NCBI GenBank assembly: GCA_964251665.1 | Contig: CAXUKO010000006.1 | Span: 124,001 to 188,000, forward strand | Direction of reading: 5' to 3' | DNA: 64,000 nucleotides | From: JBBQLG01 sp964251665 | GTDB taxonomy: Bacteria; Bacteroidota; Bacteroidia; Cytophagales; Spirosomataceae | In this document: positions 17,218-24,164 of the stretch, piece by piece | How the letters are laid out: each line of letters opens with the position of its first letter | How positions within the stretch are numbered: the first letter of the stretch is position 1 | Translations under genes and position numbers: made by a program | Notes under the pieces: model-generated | What the model was told of the DNA's origin: nothing | What the model saw: only the letters and a program-made list of their open reading frames with translations | Databases searched by the model: none

Positions 17218-18082
17218 CCTGAAAATCAGACGCAAACTGATAGAAGGTGATGGGTTTACGGCCCAATAACTGTTCAGTGGTATTGGTTAATCGGGCGGCT
17301 TTGCCCAGCTTCGCAACGGTGTACAGCGCGACCATAATCAGCACGAAACCAATGGGATTACGTTCCCGCTGCCACTTTTGCCAGATAAACCGAATGAGGG
17401 ACGGATTCGCGTAGGTGATCCGCCGTCCCAGTACTTCGGTCAGGATATGGGCCACTTCGCCGTACGTGAGTGCTTCAGAACCAGTCAGCTCATAGGCCTG
17501 GTTGAGGTGTTTCGGGTCGGTCAGTGCCAGAGCCGCTACTGCCCCAATATCACGGACATCCACAAAGCTGGTCCGGCCATTTCCGGCGGGTACAAAAATC
17601 TCGGAGCGATCCCGGATTTCGTTGCGGTGGGTCGTGCTCAGGTTCTGCATGAAAAAACTCGGTCGTAGCATGGTGTAGGGAATACCAGACCCGAAAATGA
17701 GTTCTTCAATCTTGTGATGGGGCGTTACAGGGTTGTTATCTACGCCCTGCAACGATAAAAACGCCACCTGCTTTGTGCCCGCCTGTTTCATGGCCTGCAC
17801 AAAGGGCGCGAAGTACTTGGTAACGTCAGCCAGTTGGGGTGGCCGTACCAGCAGCACCCGGTCAATGCCCGTCAGGGCGGGGGCGAAGGTCGCCGGGTCT
17901 TCAAAATCGAGCCGGACAAACCCGTCGGGCTGAACCGTTAACCGGTCGCGGTCGCCGACCGGATTGCGTACCCCGGCAGTCACCGTAAACTGGTTTGGAT
18001 GGCCTGGGTGGTGCATCAGTTCGCGGAGCGTTTCCAGCCCCACGTTGCCACTGGCACCGGTAATCAGAATACGTTCGGGCAT
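17204..18082 (-). CDS. NmrA-type NAD(P)H-binding reductase
   Basis: The protein has 292 residues from the ATG at 18082, just before PERILITGASGNVG, the Rossmann GxxGxxG nucleotide-binding turn. The longer in-frame extension would translate the repeat element upstream, so it is rejected. Residues 75-130 hold the NmrA-like segment GIDRVLLVRPPQL, and EALTYGEVAHILTEVLGR follows near residue 210. The family includes atypical short-chain dehydrogenases, quinone oxidoreductases (QOR2/YtfG) and redox-sensing regulators. No YxxxK is evident, which fits the NmrA branch. The substrate is unknown. Confidence 0.85.
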   Translation of the reverse strand: MPERILITGASGNVGLETLRELMHHPGHPNQFTVTAGVRNPVGDRDRLTVQPDGFVRLDFEDPATFAPALTGIDRVLLVRPPQLADVTKYFAPFVQAMKQAGTKQVAFLSLQGVDNNPVTPHHKIEELIFGSGIPYTMLRPSFFMQNLSTTHRNEIRDRSEIFVPAGNGRTSFVDVRDIGAVAALALTDPKHLNQAYELTGSEALTYGEVAHILTEVLGRRITYANPSLIRFIWQKWQRERNPIGFVLIMVALYTVAKLGKAARLTNTTEQLLGRKPITFYQFASDFQAAWR

Positions 18083-18083
18083 G

Positions 18084-18188
18084 ATTATATTTGTCGAACC
18101 CCAACCCCCTAAAGGGGACTTTAATACTTTAGATACCGGCATCTAATTTCGTAAAGCCCCCTTTAGGGGTTGGGGGTATTATATTTGT
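18084..18188. repeat. MITE-like inverted repeat with 11-bp flanking direct repeat
   Basis: The 83-bp unit at 18095-18177 has terminal arms ACCCCAACCCCCTAAAGGGG (18098 on) and, inverted, CCCCCTTTAGGGGTTGGGGG (about 18157-18176), pairing with few mismatches. Directly outside lies the direct repeat ATTATATTTGT (18084-18094 and 18178-18188), which looks like a target-site duplication. The duplicated sequence contains a TATATTTG -7 box. The element lies between divergent genes. Confidence 0.8.
18180..18187 (+). promoter_or_regulatory. -7 box for the sialate O-acetylesterase gene
   Basis: TATATTTG matches the Bacteroidota -7 consensus TAnnTTTG and ends 32 nt before the ATG at 18220. No TTTG -33 box was found at the expected distance, because that position now lies in the inserted palindrome. 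Confidence 0.55.
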
Positions 18189-18219
18189 GCTGATTCGTAT
18201 AGACTAAAGACTAACCCTG

Positions 18220-20205
18220 ATGAAATGTTTGCGCCTGTTACTGCTGGGTATTGGCCTGGTGGTGGTTCAGTTAAGTTATGCCGATGTGCGGCTGCCGAAT
18301 GTGTTTGGTTCGCACATGGTGCTGCAACGTCGAAAGCCCGTACCGGTTTGGGGCTGGGCGGATGCCGGTGAAAAAGTGACGGTTACGTTCGATAACCAGG
18401 TGAAAACCGGTAAGACAGGAAAAGATGGGAAATGGATGCTGACCCTCGATCCGATGGAGGCCGGTGGGCCGTACACGCTTACCGTAAAAGGCAGGAAAAC
18501 GAGCGCTACCTTCGATGATGTCTTGCTGGGCGATGTCTGGGTATGTTCGGGCCAGTCGAATATGGAGTTTTCGCTCTCGAACGTGATCAACGCCAAAGCC
18601 GAGATTAAGGCGGCCAACTATCCGACCATACGGCAGTTTCTGGCAAAAAAGTCCCTGAGCCTGCTGCCGAAAGACGATATTGATGGTAGCTGGACAGCGT
18701 GCAGCCCCGAGACAGCCGCCCGATTCACCGCCGTTGGCTACTTTTTCGCTCAGCGGCTGCAATCGGAACTAAACGTACCCATTGGTCTGGTGAACACGAC
18801 CTGGGGTGGCACGCATGTCGAAACCTGGACCAGCAAGGAGGGATTGACCCACGACGCGGAACTGGCCGCAGCCACTGCCAACGCGCCTACCGATGCCGAA
18901 GCCATGCGGCAAAGCGGCATGAAACGCATCGATAAATTACTGGCCAAGCAGCAGAACGGTAAACTGCCCACCTTCGCCGAAGAACGCACCTGGGCTACGT
19001 CCGATTATGACGCCCACGACTGGAAAACCATGTCGGTTCCCGGCGACTGGCAATGGAGTGGCCTGCCGGAGTTTGATGGCGTGGTCTGGTTCCGGCGTGA
19101 AGTGATTATTGATGATGCTGTAACTCCTAAAAACGTGACGCTCCGCTTCGGCGCCAGCGACGATATTGATTCCACCTACGTAAACGGCCAACTGGTGGGT
19201 ACCACCCGCGAACGAAAAGCCAGGACGTATTCGCTGCCCGACGGTCTGCTGAAGCCGGGCCGGAATGTAATTGCAGTGCGGATTGATGACATGGGCGGTT
19301 CGGGTGGTATTATGGGGGGCGGCAGTCAACTCGGCCTGACGGGTACGAACGTCGAGGAGTCATTGTCGGGTACCTGGCAGTACCGGGTGGCGAAGGTGTA
19401 TCCAACGTCATACAATGCCGGGCCAAATACGTACGGCAGCCTGCTGTTCAATTCGATGGTGCGCCCGTTGATTCCCTACGCCATTAAAGGCGTTATCTGG
19501 TATCAGGGCGAAACCAATGCTGACCGGGCTAACCAGTACCGACGGGCGTTTCCGCTCCTGATTCGCGACTGGCGGCAACAATGGGCGAGTGCAACACCGG
19601 GTGGCGTGAAACAACCTGCCGATGCCGACTTTCCGTTTCTGTTTGTTCAGCTGGCCAATTTCGGAACATCGGATAACAGCCAGGGCAGCAACTGGGCCGA
19701 ACTTCGGGAAGCGCAGACGATGGCCCTGAGCCTGCCCAACACGGGCATGGCCGTAACGTCTGATATTGGCAATCCTTCGGATATTCACCCGCGCAATAAG
19801 CAGGATGTGGGGAAACGGTTAGCCGCCGAAGCGTTGCGGGTGGCGTATGGAAAAGCAGGTGTGTCGGCCGGACCGATGTACGACGCCCGAACCACGACTG
19901 GTAACCGGGTAACGCTGACGTTTAAGAACGTCGGTACGGGACTGGTAGCCCATGACAAATACGGCTACCTCAAAGGGTTTCAGATTGCCGGGGCCGACGA
20001 GGTATTTTACTACGCGAAAGCTGAAATCGTTGGTGATGCGGTTGTCGTTTCGTCGGATTCGGTGGCTGCGCCGGTAGCCGTTCGTTATGGCTGGGCCAAT
20101 GACAACGGCGAAAGTAATCTTTACAACAAAGAAGGCTTTCCCGCTGTACCCTTCCGCACCGATGCCTGGCGCAGTGTGACGGAAAAAGAGAAGTACGAGC
20201 AGTAG
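18220..20205 (+). CDS. Sialate O-acetylesterase-like SGNH carbohydrate esterase
   Basis: This 661-residue exported protein has a signal peptide at residues 1-20 (VVQLSYA). After the N-terminal beta-domain (DVRLPNVFGSHMVLQR, W-G-W), the SGNH block SGQS113NME carries the nucleophile. The block V GDWQWSG... RFGASDDIDSTYVNGQLVG at about residues 270-380 is the inserted galactose-binding-like jelly-roll common in the family. The catalytic Asp/His pair is D521-x-H523 in SDIHPRNKQ. These enzymes remove O-acetyl groups from sialic acids or plant polysaccharides in the periplasm. No polysaccharide utilisation cluster (susCD) is adjacent, so the natural substrate is open. Confidence 0.92.
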   Translation: MKCLRLLLLGIGLVVVQLSYADVRLPNVFGSHMVLQRRKPVPVWGWADAGEKVTVTFDNQVKTGKTGKDGKWMLTLDPMEAGGPYTLTVKGRKTSATFDDVLLGDVWVCSGQSNMEFSLSNVINAKAEIKAANYPTIRQFLAKKSLSLLPKDDIDGSWTACSPETAARFTAVGYFFAQRLQSELNVPIGLVNTTWGGTHVETWTSKEGLTHDAELAAATANAPTDAEAMRQSGMKRIDKLLAKQQNGKLPTFAEERTWATSDYDAHDWKTMSVPGDWQWSGLPEFDGVVWFRREVIIDDAVTPKNVTLRFGASDDIDSTYVNGQLVGTTRERKARTYSLPDGLLKPGRNVIAVRIDDMGGSGGIMGGGSQLGLTGTNVEESLSGTWQYRVAKVYPTSYNAGPNTYGSLLFNSMVRPLIPYAIKGVIWYQGETNADRANQYRRAFPLLIRDWRQQWASATPGGVKQPADADFPFLFVQLANFGTSDNSQGSNWAELREAQTMALSLPNTGMAVTSDIGNPSDIHPRNKQDVGKRLAAEALRVAYGKAGVSAGPMYDARTTTGNRVTLTFKNVGTGLVAHDKYGYLKGFQIAGADEVFYYAKAEIVGDAVVVSSDSVAAPVAVRYGWANDNGESNLYNKEGFPAVPFRTDAWRSVTEKEKYEQ

Positions 20206-20213
20206 TGAAGATT

Positions 20214-20344
20214 GAACGCGGATCAGACGGATGCCTGTGGCAGCGCTGATAAACGAGGCCGCTCGCGCGGACGGCTTCTAAAAATCATTTTTCTTTCATC
20301 CGCCCTTGTCTGCGCTGCTGCGGGCATCCGTCCGATCCGCGTTC
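20214..20344. repeat. Inverted repeat, 22-bp arms
   Basis: Arms GAACGCGGATCAGACGGATGCC (20214-20235, one mismatch) pair with 20323-20344. The 87-nt interior has a GC-rich left part and a short AT-rich middle. This resembles a dispersed extragenic palindrome and occupies the gap between convergent genes. Confidence 0.75.
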
Positions 20345-20349
20345 GATCC

Positions 20350-20793
20350 TTACTCGTGCTTCATTTCCTGTTTGCGCATCGGCATGTGGTCGACGGCTTT
20401 GAACAGGTCGTTGGGAGCAATGGGCTTATCGAACGTTTCTTTAACGCCCCCATCTTTTCCAATCAGCCAGCCTTTAAAATCGGCAGACGGATTGAGTTTG
20501 TAAGGAGCGGCCATCAGAAACTGCCGATCCGGCTCCATCAGGGTCGAGGCTACAAGGACAATTATATCCATGTCGCGCTCGGTCAGGTCATTCCCCTGGC
20601 GATGAAACTGATCCTGCTGGTCGAGGAGGTAGTGCTGGGCATCGTCGCGGCCGTAGAGCAACACCACCCGGCGGTGATCTTTCTTTTCGGCCAGCAGGGC
20701 GGCAAGCGACTTGGTCTGGCTTGAGATACTTTCCATAAAAAACGTGAGTCCAATGAAACAAACAATCAGACTCATAAACCCGTGATGCTTCAT
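20350..20793 (-). CDS. DUF4174 domain protein (thioredoxin-like), exported
   Basis: The protein has 147 residues from the ATG at 20793. The upstream in-frame stretch would read through a palindromic element and is rejected. The N-terminus MKHHGFMSLIVCFIGLTFF is a membrane anchor or signal peptide. The rest matches the DUF4174 layout: RRVVLLYGRDDAQHYLLDQQDQ, then DMDIIVLV and KGWLIGKDGGVKETFDKPI. This is a thioredoxin-like fold without the CxxC motif. Other members are small secreted proteins of unknown role. The gene stands alone upstream of the inverted-repeat element. Confidence 0.75.
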   Translation of the reverse strand: MKHHGFMSLIVCFIGLTFFMESISSQTKSLAALLAEKKDHRRVVLLYGRDDAQHYLLDQQDQFHRQGNDLTERDMDIIVLVASTLMEPDRQFLMAAPYKLNPSADFKGWLIGKDGGVKETFDKPIAPNDLFKAVDHMPMRKQEMKHE

Positions 20794-20805
20794 AGTGTTT
20801 GTAGC

Positions 20806-20823
20806 CCAGACGCCCACGTCTGG
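20806..20823. repeat. Short palindrome CCAGACG-CCCA-CGTCTGG
   Basis: A 7-bp stem with a 4-nt loop lies just upstream of the DUF4174 start. The same 18-mer, or a one-base variant, occurs twice more at 52272-52289 and 52306-52323, so this is a dispersed REP-like sequence. Confidence 0.75.
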
Positions 20824-20881
20824 CAGTTTAGCCGAAAAAACCAGTCGTTGGCGTCGGACTGCCGCACCACTGAAATACAAA

Positions 20882-21259
20882 TTACCCTAAATCCTCCGAC
20901 CGTTCGAGCATCAGGATCGATCCCTGAGGGACAATCACGTAGGGCTCACCTTCGTAGCTCAGTTCAATGGCATTCCGTTGCAGATAAATGGCCAGATCGC
21001 CCTCCTGCGCCTGCAATGGCATATATTTCACCCGTTCTTCCGTTTCTTTCCACGGCTCATCGTCGGTAGGCGTTGGAATGGGATAGCCCGGTCCTACCTT
21101 AATGACGTAGCCCGATTGTACCTGTTCGCGTTCCTGCACCGTTGGCGGCAGGTAAAGACCGGACGTGGTCCGCTCCGAGGGCGATTTAGGCCGGATCAGT
21201 ACCCGGTCGCCAACCACGATCAGGCGTTTTAATTTATTGTCTGGAGTGATATTAACCAT
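20882..21259 (-). CDS. GroES-like co-chaperone, non-canonical
   Basis: The protein has 125 residues from the ATG at 21259 (MVNITPDNKLKR). It keeps the GroES beta-barrel signature VVGDRVLIRPKSPSERTTSGLYLPPTV and EQVQSGYVIKVGPG, and the C-terminal VPQGSILMLER. Between the barrel halves it has an insertion YPIPTPTDDEPWKETEE not found in ordinary GroES (about 95 residues), where the mobile loop would also be. Such GroES-like proteins in Cytophagales are separate from the groESL operon. It follows yidD with a 73-nt gap on the same strand. GroEL partnership is not shown. Confidence 0.85.
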   Translation of the reverse strand: MVNITPDNKLKRLIVVGDRVLIRPKSPSERTTSGLYLPPTVQEREQVQSGYVIKVGPGYPIPTPTDDEPWKETEERVKYMPLQAQEGDLAIYLQRNAIELSYEGEPYVIVPQGSILMLERSEDLG

Positions 21260-21332
21260 ACTTCGTTCATCAAATCGGTGTGGAGAGTCCACGGGCAAAA
21301 ACCGGGCGAATCTTCGGGACCAGGTCAAATTG

Positions 21333-21542
21333 TCAGGGTACCGGATCATGACCATGTCCGCCCCAGGGATGGCAGCGGCCAATGCGTTTCAGTCCCAGCC
21401 AGCCGCCCCGCAGCGGACCGTGTTTCTGCACGGCCTCGATCATGTATTGCGAACAGGTGGGGGTGTAGCGGCAGGCATTGGGGAGGTACGGCGAAAGCAT
21501 GCCCTGGTACAGCCGGACTATCCCGATTAATACGTACTTCAT
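21333..21542 (-). CDS. yidD: Membrane protein insertion efficiency factor YidD
   Basis: The 69-residue protein has the amphipathic N-terminal helix MKYVLIGIVRLYQGMLSP. The family core YTPTCSQYMIEAVQKHGPLRGGWLGLKRIGRCHP is essentially diagnostic, including both conserved cysteines. YidD supports YidC-mediated insertion of inner membrane proteins. In many bacteria it lies in the rpmH-rnpA-yidC cluster, but here it is next to the GroES-like gene and divergent from lgt. Confidence 0.95.
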   Translation of the reverse strand: MKYVLIGIVRLYQGMLSPYLPNACRYTPTCSQYMIEAVQKHGPLRGGWLGLKRIGRCHPWGGHGHDPVP

Positions 21543-21563
21543 ATCCGGTAGCGGTAAAAAAAG

Positions 21564-21571
21564 TATCTTTG
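21564..21571 (+). promoter_or_regulatory. -7 box for lgt
   Basis: TATCTTTG matches TAnnTTTG and lies in the 86-nt divergent gap 58 nt upstream of the lgt ATG. The -33 box is not recognisable. Confidence 0.5.
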
Positions 21572-21628
21572 TCGCCGACAGAGAGCCGCCGTGGATAGAA
21601 ACAAAAACGGCTCCGAAAACAATCCGTT

Positions 21629-22483
21629 ATGCTGCAATACGTCATCTGGGATGTTGACCCCGAGATTTTTCACATTGGTGCTTTCTCCGTGCGCTGGTAC
21701 GGCCTGCTGTTTGCCTTGGGTTTTCTGGTCGGGGTACAGATTATGACGCACATTTTTAAAGTTGAAAAAAAGCCCCTGAGCGATACCGACCCGCTGCTGA
21801 TGACGATGGTTGTCTCCATTGTGCTCGGTGCCCGGCTCGGCCATTTTCTGTTTTACGAGCCGGAGATGTTTGTCAAAAATCCGCTGGAGATCATACTGCC
21901 GCCCTATGCGGGTCTGGCCAGTCACGGAGCGGCTTTGGGTGTGCTGATTGGCCTGTATCTGTATTCGCGCCGGAAGTCGAGTATACAGTCCGGGCAGACG
22001 TTTTTCTGGACTATCGACCGGCTGATGATCACGGCTGCCTTTGGTGGAGCCTGTATCCGCTTTGGTAACCTGATGAACTCCGAAATTGTGGGCCGTCCAA
22101 CGGATCTCCCCTGGGGGTTTGTCTTTCTACGAAACGAAGAGTACCAGAAGGTCGCGCGGCATCCGGCGCAGCTGTACGAGTCAATCACCTGCCTGATTCT
22201 GACGTTTATTCTCGCCTGGTGGTGGAATCATTACAAGGAAAAAACGCCCCGTGGCAGCATGGTTGGTATTTTCCTGATCTGGATTTTTGGGCTGCGGTTC
22301 TTCTACGAATACCTGAAAGAAGTGCAGGTGCCGAAGGAATTAACGATGGCCCTCAACATCGGTCAGCAGCTGAGTATTCCGGCGGTGGCTCTGGGTATTT
22401 TCTTCCTGGTGCGCAGTTTCCGCAACCGCGACAAAGACTTCACTAATCTCCCCGTCTCGCTGCCGGAAGAGGAAAGGAAATGA
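21629..22483 (+). CDS. lgt: Prolipoprotein diacylglyceryl transferase
   Basis: The protein has 284 residues with seven predicted membrane helices. It transfers a diacylglyceryl group from phosphatidylglycerol to the lipobox cysteine of prolipoproteins at the inner membrane. Family motifs are present: AGLASHGAALGVLIGL, the Lgt signature GGACIRFGNLMNSEIVGRPT, HPAQLYES and RFFYEYLKE. It supplies lipoprotein maturation for the many lipobox proteins in this window. It stands alone after the yidD divergent gap, and its stop directly abuts an octamer-repeat hairpin. Confidence 0.96.
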   Translation: MLQYVIWDVDPEIFHIGAFSVRWYGLLFALGFLVGVQIMTHIFKVEKKPLSDTDPLLMTMVVSIVLGARLGHFLFYEPEMFVKNPLEIILPPYAGLASHGAALGVLIGLYLYSRRKSSIQSGQTFFWTIDRLMITAAFGGACIRFGNLMNSEIVGRPTDLPWGFVFLRNEEYQKVARHPAQLYESITCLILTFILAWWWNHYKEKTPRGSMVGIFLIWIFGLRFFYEYLKEVQVPKELTMALNIGQQLSIPAVALGIFFLVRSFRNRDKDFTNLPVSLPEEERK

Positions 22484-22616
22484 GTCGATAAGTTAGTAAG
22501 TGGGTAAGTGGCTGCGCCCAAGTCGGTAAGTCAGTAACGGGGCCGCCCATGCAGTGTTCCAGCGCGAAGCACTTATCAACTTACTGACTTACCAACTTGG
22601 GCGCAGCCACTTACCC
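22484..22616. repeat. Octamer-unit intergenic hairpin (GTnnGTAA units)
   Basis: Consecutive 8-nt units GTCGATAA, GTTAGTAA, GTGGGTAA, (GTGGCTGC GCCCAA), GTCGGTAA, GTCAGTAA run from 22484 to 22537. A 36-nt arm (22502-22537) pairs with 22581-22616 with one mismatch. The right arm overlaps the last codons of the DUF4230 gene. It lies between convergent genes and could double as a terminator. Confidence 0.85.
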
Positions 22617-23246
22617 CTGCGGTAGCTGGTTGAGGTCGTCGTGAGAAGAAATGGCTTCGAGTTGTCGTTGTTTGGCGGCCGGAAGTTCGAGTTGCCAGCC
22701 CATGGACGCGGCCAGTTGCAGCATCATGTACTGAATCTGATTGTTGGCAATTCGGGGGAGGTCACTCTGCATGGCCCGCTCGTGCATAGCCTGCTTGGCA
22801 TCGTCCAGAATCTGGGTGTAATCTTCACTTCGGAAGTGATTCAGGTAGCCGGGCATGATGTCGTAGAACTTATAATCCGTGTCGATTGAGAGCACTTCCG
22901 GCTCCGGGAACAACTCAACGACCAGTTTTTTCGACCCGTTTTCGGGCAACTGAAACCGGACCTTGGCAAAGTCAAAGCCGACCAACACCTTCGATTTGGC
23001 GATGATCATGGCCTTTTTCGGATCGCTGAGCATATACAGGATTTTCTTATCATCCTGATAGTTATAGATTTCTGAAAAATAGCCTTCCGCCATTACCACC
23101 TTAAATACTTTCTCGATCCGCTCGAGCAATACCGTCGAATCGCGCCGGATCTGGGTGATGCCGGAGCGTCGTTTCAGGGCACCGGAAATGGCCACACCAG
23201 CGGCTCCGCCGGTAACAAGAAGTAAGGCTGTCGTCAGAAAATCCAT
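22611..23246 (-). CDS. DUF4230 domain protein with N-terminal membrane anchor
   Basis: This 211-residue protein opens with a membrane helix (FLTTALLLVTGGAAGVAI). The DUF4230 pattern follows: LLERIEKVFKVVMAEGYFSEIYNYQDD, KKAMIIAKSKVLVGFDF and VVELFPEPEVLSIDTDYKFYD, with a C-terminal helical tail. DUF4230 proteins are common in Bacteroidota and Firmicutes; they lie outside the cytoplasmic face and have no known activity. The last codons run into the octamer-unit hairpin, so the C-terminus (NQLPQG) is partly encoded by the repeat. Confidence 0.85.
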   Translation of the reverse strand: MDFLTTALLLVTGGAAGVAISGALKRRSGITQIRRDSTVLLERIEKVFKVVMAEGYFSEIYNYQDDKKILYMLSDPKKAMIIAKSKVLVGFDFAKVRFQLPENGSKKLVVELFPEPEVLSIDTDYKFYDIMPGYLNHFRSEDYTQILDDAKQAMHERAMQSDLPRIANNQIQYMMLQLAASMGWQLELPAAKQRQLEAISSHDDLNQLPQG

Positions 23247-23352
23247 GCAGGTGGGTGCGGGTTAGGTTTGCCAGATAACGACGTCGGGCTGAAGATTGTT
23301 CTTACCCTGTTTTAGCTAACTCCCTGCCAATTAGTGAATCCCGGAAAACAGA

Positions 23353-23398
23353 TCGGGCTGGCTACAAAACCCAGCGATGAATTTCGTAGCCAGCCCGA
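23353..23398. terminator. Hairpin downstream of the 57-residue gene
   Basis: A perfect 13-bp stem TCGGGCTGGCTAC / GTAGCCAGCCCGA with a 20-nt loop lies 17 nt downstream (minus strand) of the small basic protein gene and upstream of the DUF4230 gene. Confidence 0.75.
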
Positions 23399-23414
23399 CT
23401 GATACCTGATTGTC

Positions 23415-23588
23415 TTACTTCTTGTTCCCACCCGCTGAGCTGGGGCCTCTGGACTTCTTCGTGCTGCGGTGCGATGGTCCGTGGCTGCCTTTGCCCGTTG
23501 CGCCATGCTGGGGTCCGTTGTTCTGATCGTTGGAAACTTTCTGGTCCTTGTATTCTTCCTCTACCTTCTCCAAATCGCTCTTAGCCAT
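23415..23588 (-). CDS. Small basic disordered protein, 57 residues
   Basis: This is a complete small gene with ATG at 23586-23588 and TAA at 23415-23417. It reads MAKSDLEKVEEEYKDQK, then a Gly/His/Ser/Lys-rich half (GKGSHGPSHRSTKKSRGP) ending NKK. An acidic helical N-terminus joined to a basic, disordered C-terminus suggests nucleic-acid binding or a stress-type hydrophilin, but there is no recognised family. Support for it as a gene: a convincing hairpin downstream, a full-length codon pattern and a 169-nt gap otherwise unexplained. Confidence 0.7.
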   Translation of the reverse strand: MAKSDLEKVEEEYKDQKVSNDQNNGPQHGATGKGSHGPSHRSTKKSRGPSSAGGNKK

Positions 23589-23675
23589 AATCGTTGAGAG
23601 TTTAACTACTGATTTAGTGGGGTAAACCAGATTGATAGCGTTCGGTTTAGGGAAAATGGATTAAAATTGCCTCAT

Positions 23676-24059
23676 TTATTCGCTGGCTAATCCGTTGTGA
23701 ACCGCAGACAGGTGTTCCCATTCAGCATCAGTAAACAACCGTGAGCGGATCAGAAAGCGCAGGCCGAGCGGGATTTCAATGGAAAAACTGGCTCCCCGGC
23801 CTTTTGTCACATCAATGGTCAGGTGCGTGTGTTTCCAGTACTCGAACTGATCTTCGGCCATGTAGAAGTCGCAGCCGTAAATCTGCCCTAACCACACATC
23901 AGACTGACCAATAATGAAGTCACCTTTGGCAAAACACATGGGCGATGAGCCATCGCAGCAGCCGCCACTCTGATGAAACATCAGCGGACCATGTTCGGCC
24001 CGAAGCCGGTCGATCACCTCGGCAGCCGCTTCGGTGAGATCAATGCGCGAAACGTCCAT
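23676..24059 (-). CDS. DUF779 domain protein
   Basis: The protein has 127 residues from the ATG at 24059. The longer in-frame start would translate the octamer-unit repeat, so it is rejected. It contains the DUF779 cysteine block FHQSGGCCDGSSPMC and the later stretch YWKHTHLTIDV. DUF779 proteins are encoded next to AldB/ExaC-type aldehyde dehydrogenases in many bacteria, as here (downstream on the same strand). The linkage suggests a supporting role for the dehydrogenase, but the mechanism is not known to me. Confidence 0.85.
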   Translation of the reverse strand: MDVSRIDLTEAAAEVIDRLRAEHGPLMFHQSGGCCDGSSPMCFAKGDFIIGQSDVWLGQIYGCDFYMAEDQFEYWKHTHLTIDVTKGRGASFSIEIPLGLRFLIRSRLFTDAEWEHLSAVHNGLASE

Positions 24060-24062
24060 AAT

Positions 24063-24148
24063 GAATGAGTGAATGGGCGAATGAGTGATTGAGTGAATGT
24101 TAGGAACACGAATTTTACACTCCCAAACATTCACTCAATCACTCATTC
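24063..24148. repeat. Octamer-unit intergenic hairpin (GAATGAGT units)
   Basis: Units GAATGAGT, GAATGGGC, GAATGAGT, GATTGAGT, GAATGTTA occupy 24063-24102. A perfect 23-bp arm (24079-24101) pairs with 24126-24148. It separates the aldehyde dehydrogenase gene from its DUF779 partner. Confidence 0.85.
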
Positions 24149-24164
24149 GCCATTCGCTAATTAG

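Noticed and set aside
22484..22616. The octamer array as a CRISPR
   Set aside because: Units are 8 nt, adjacent without spacers, and there are no cas genes.
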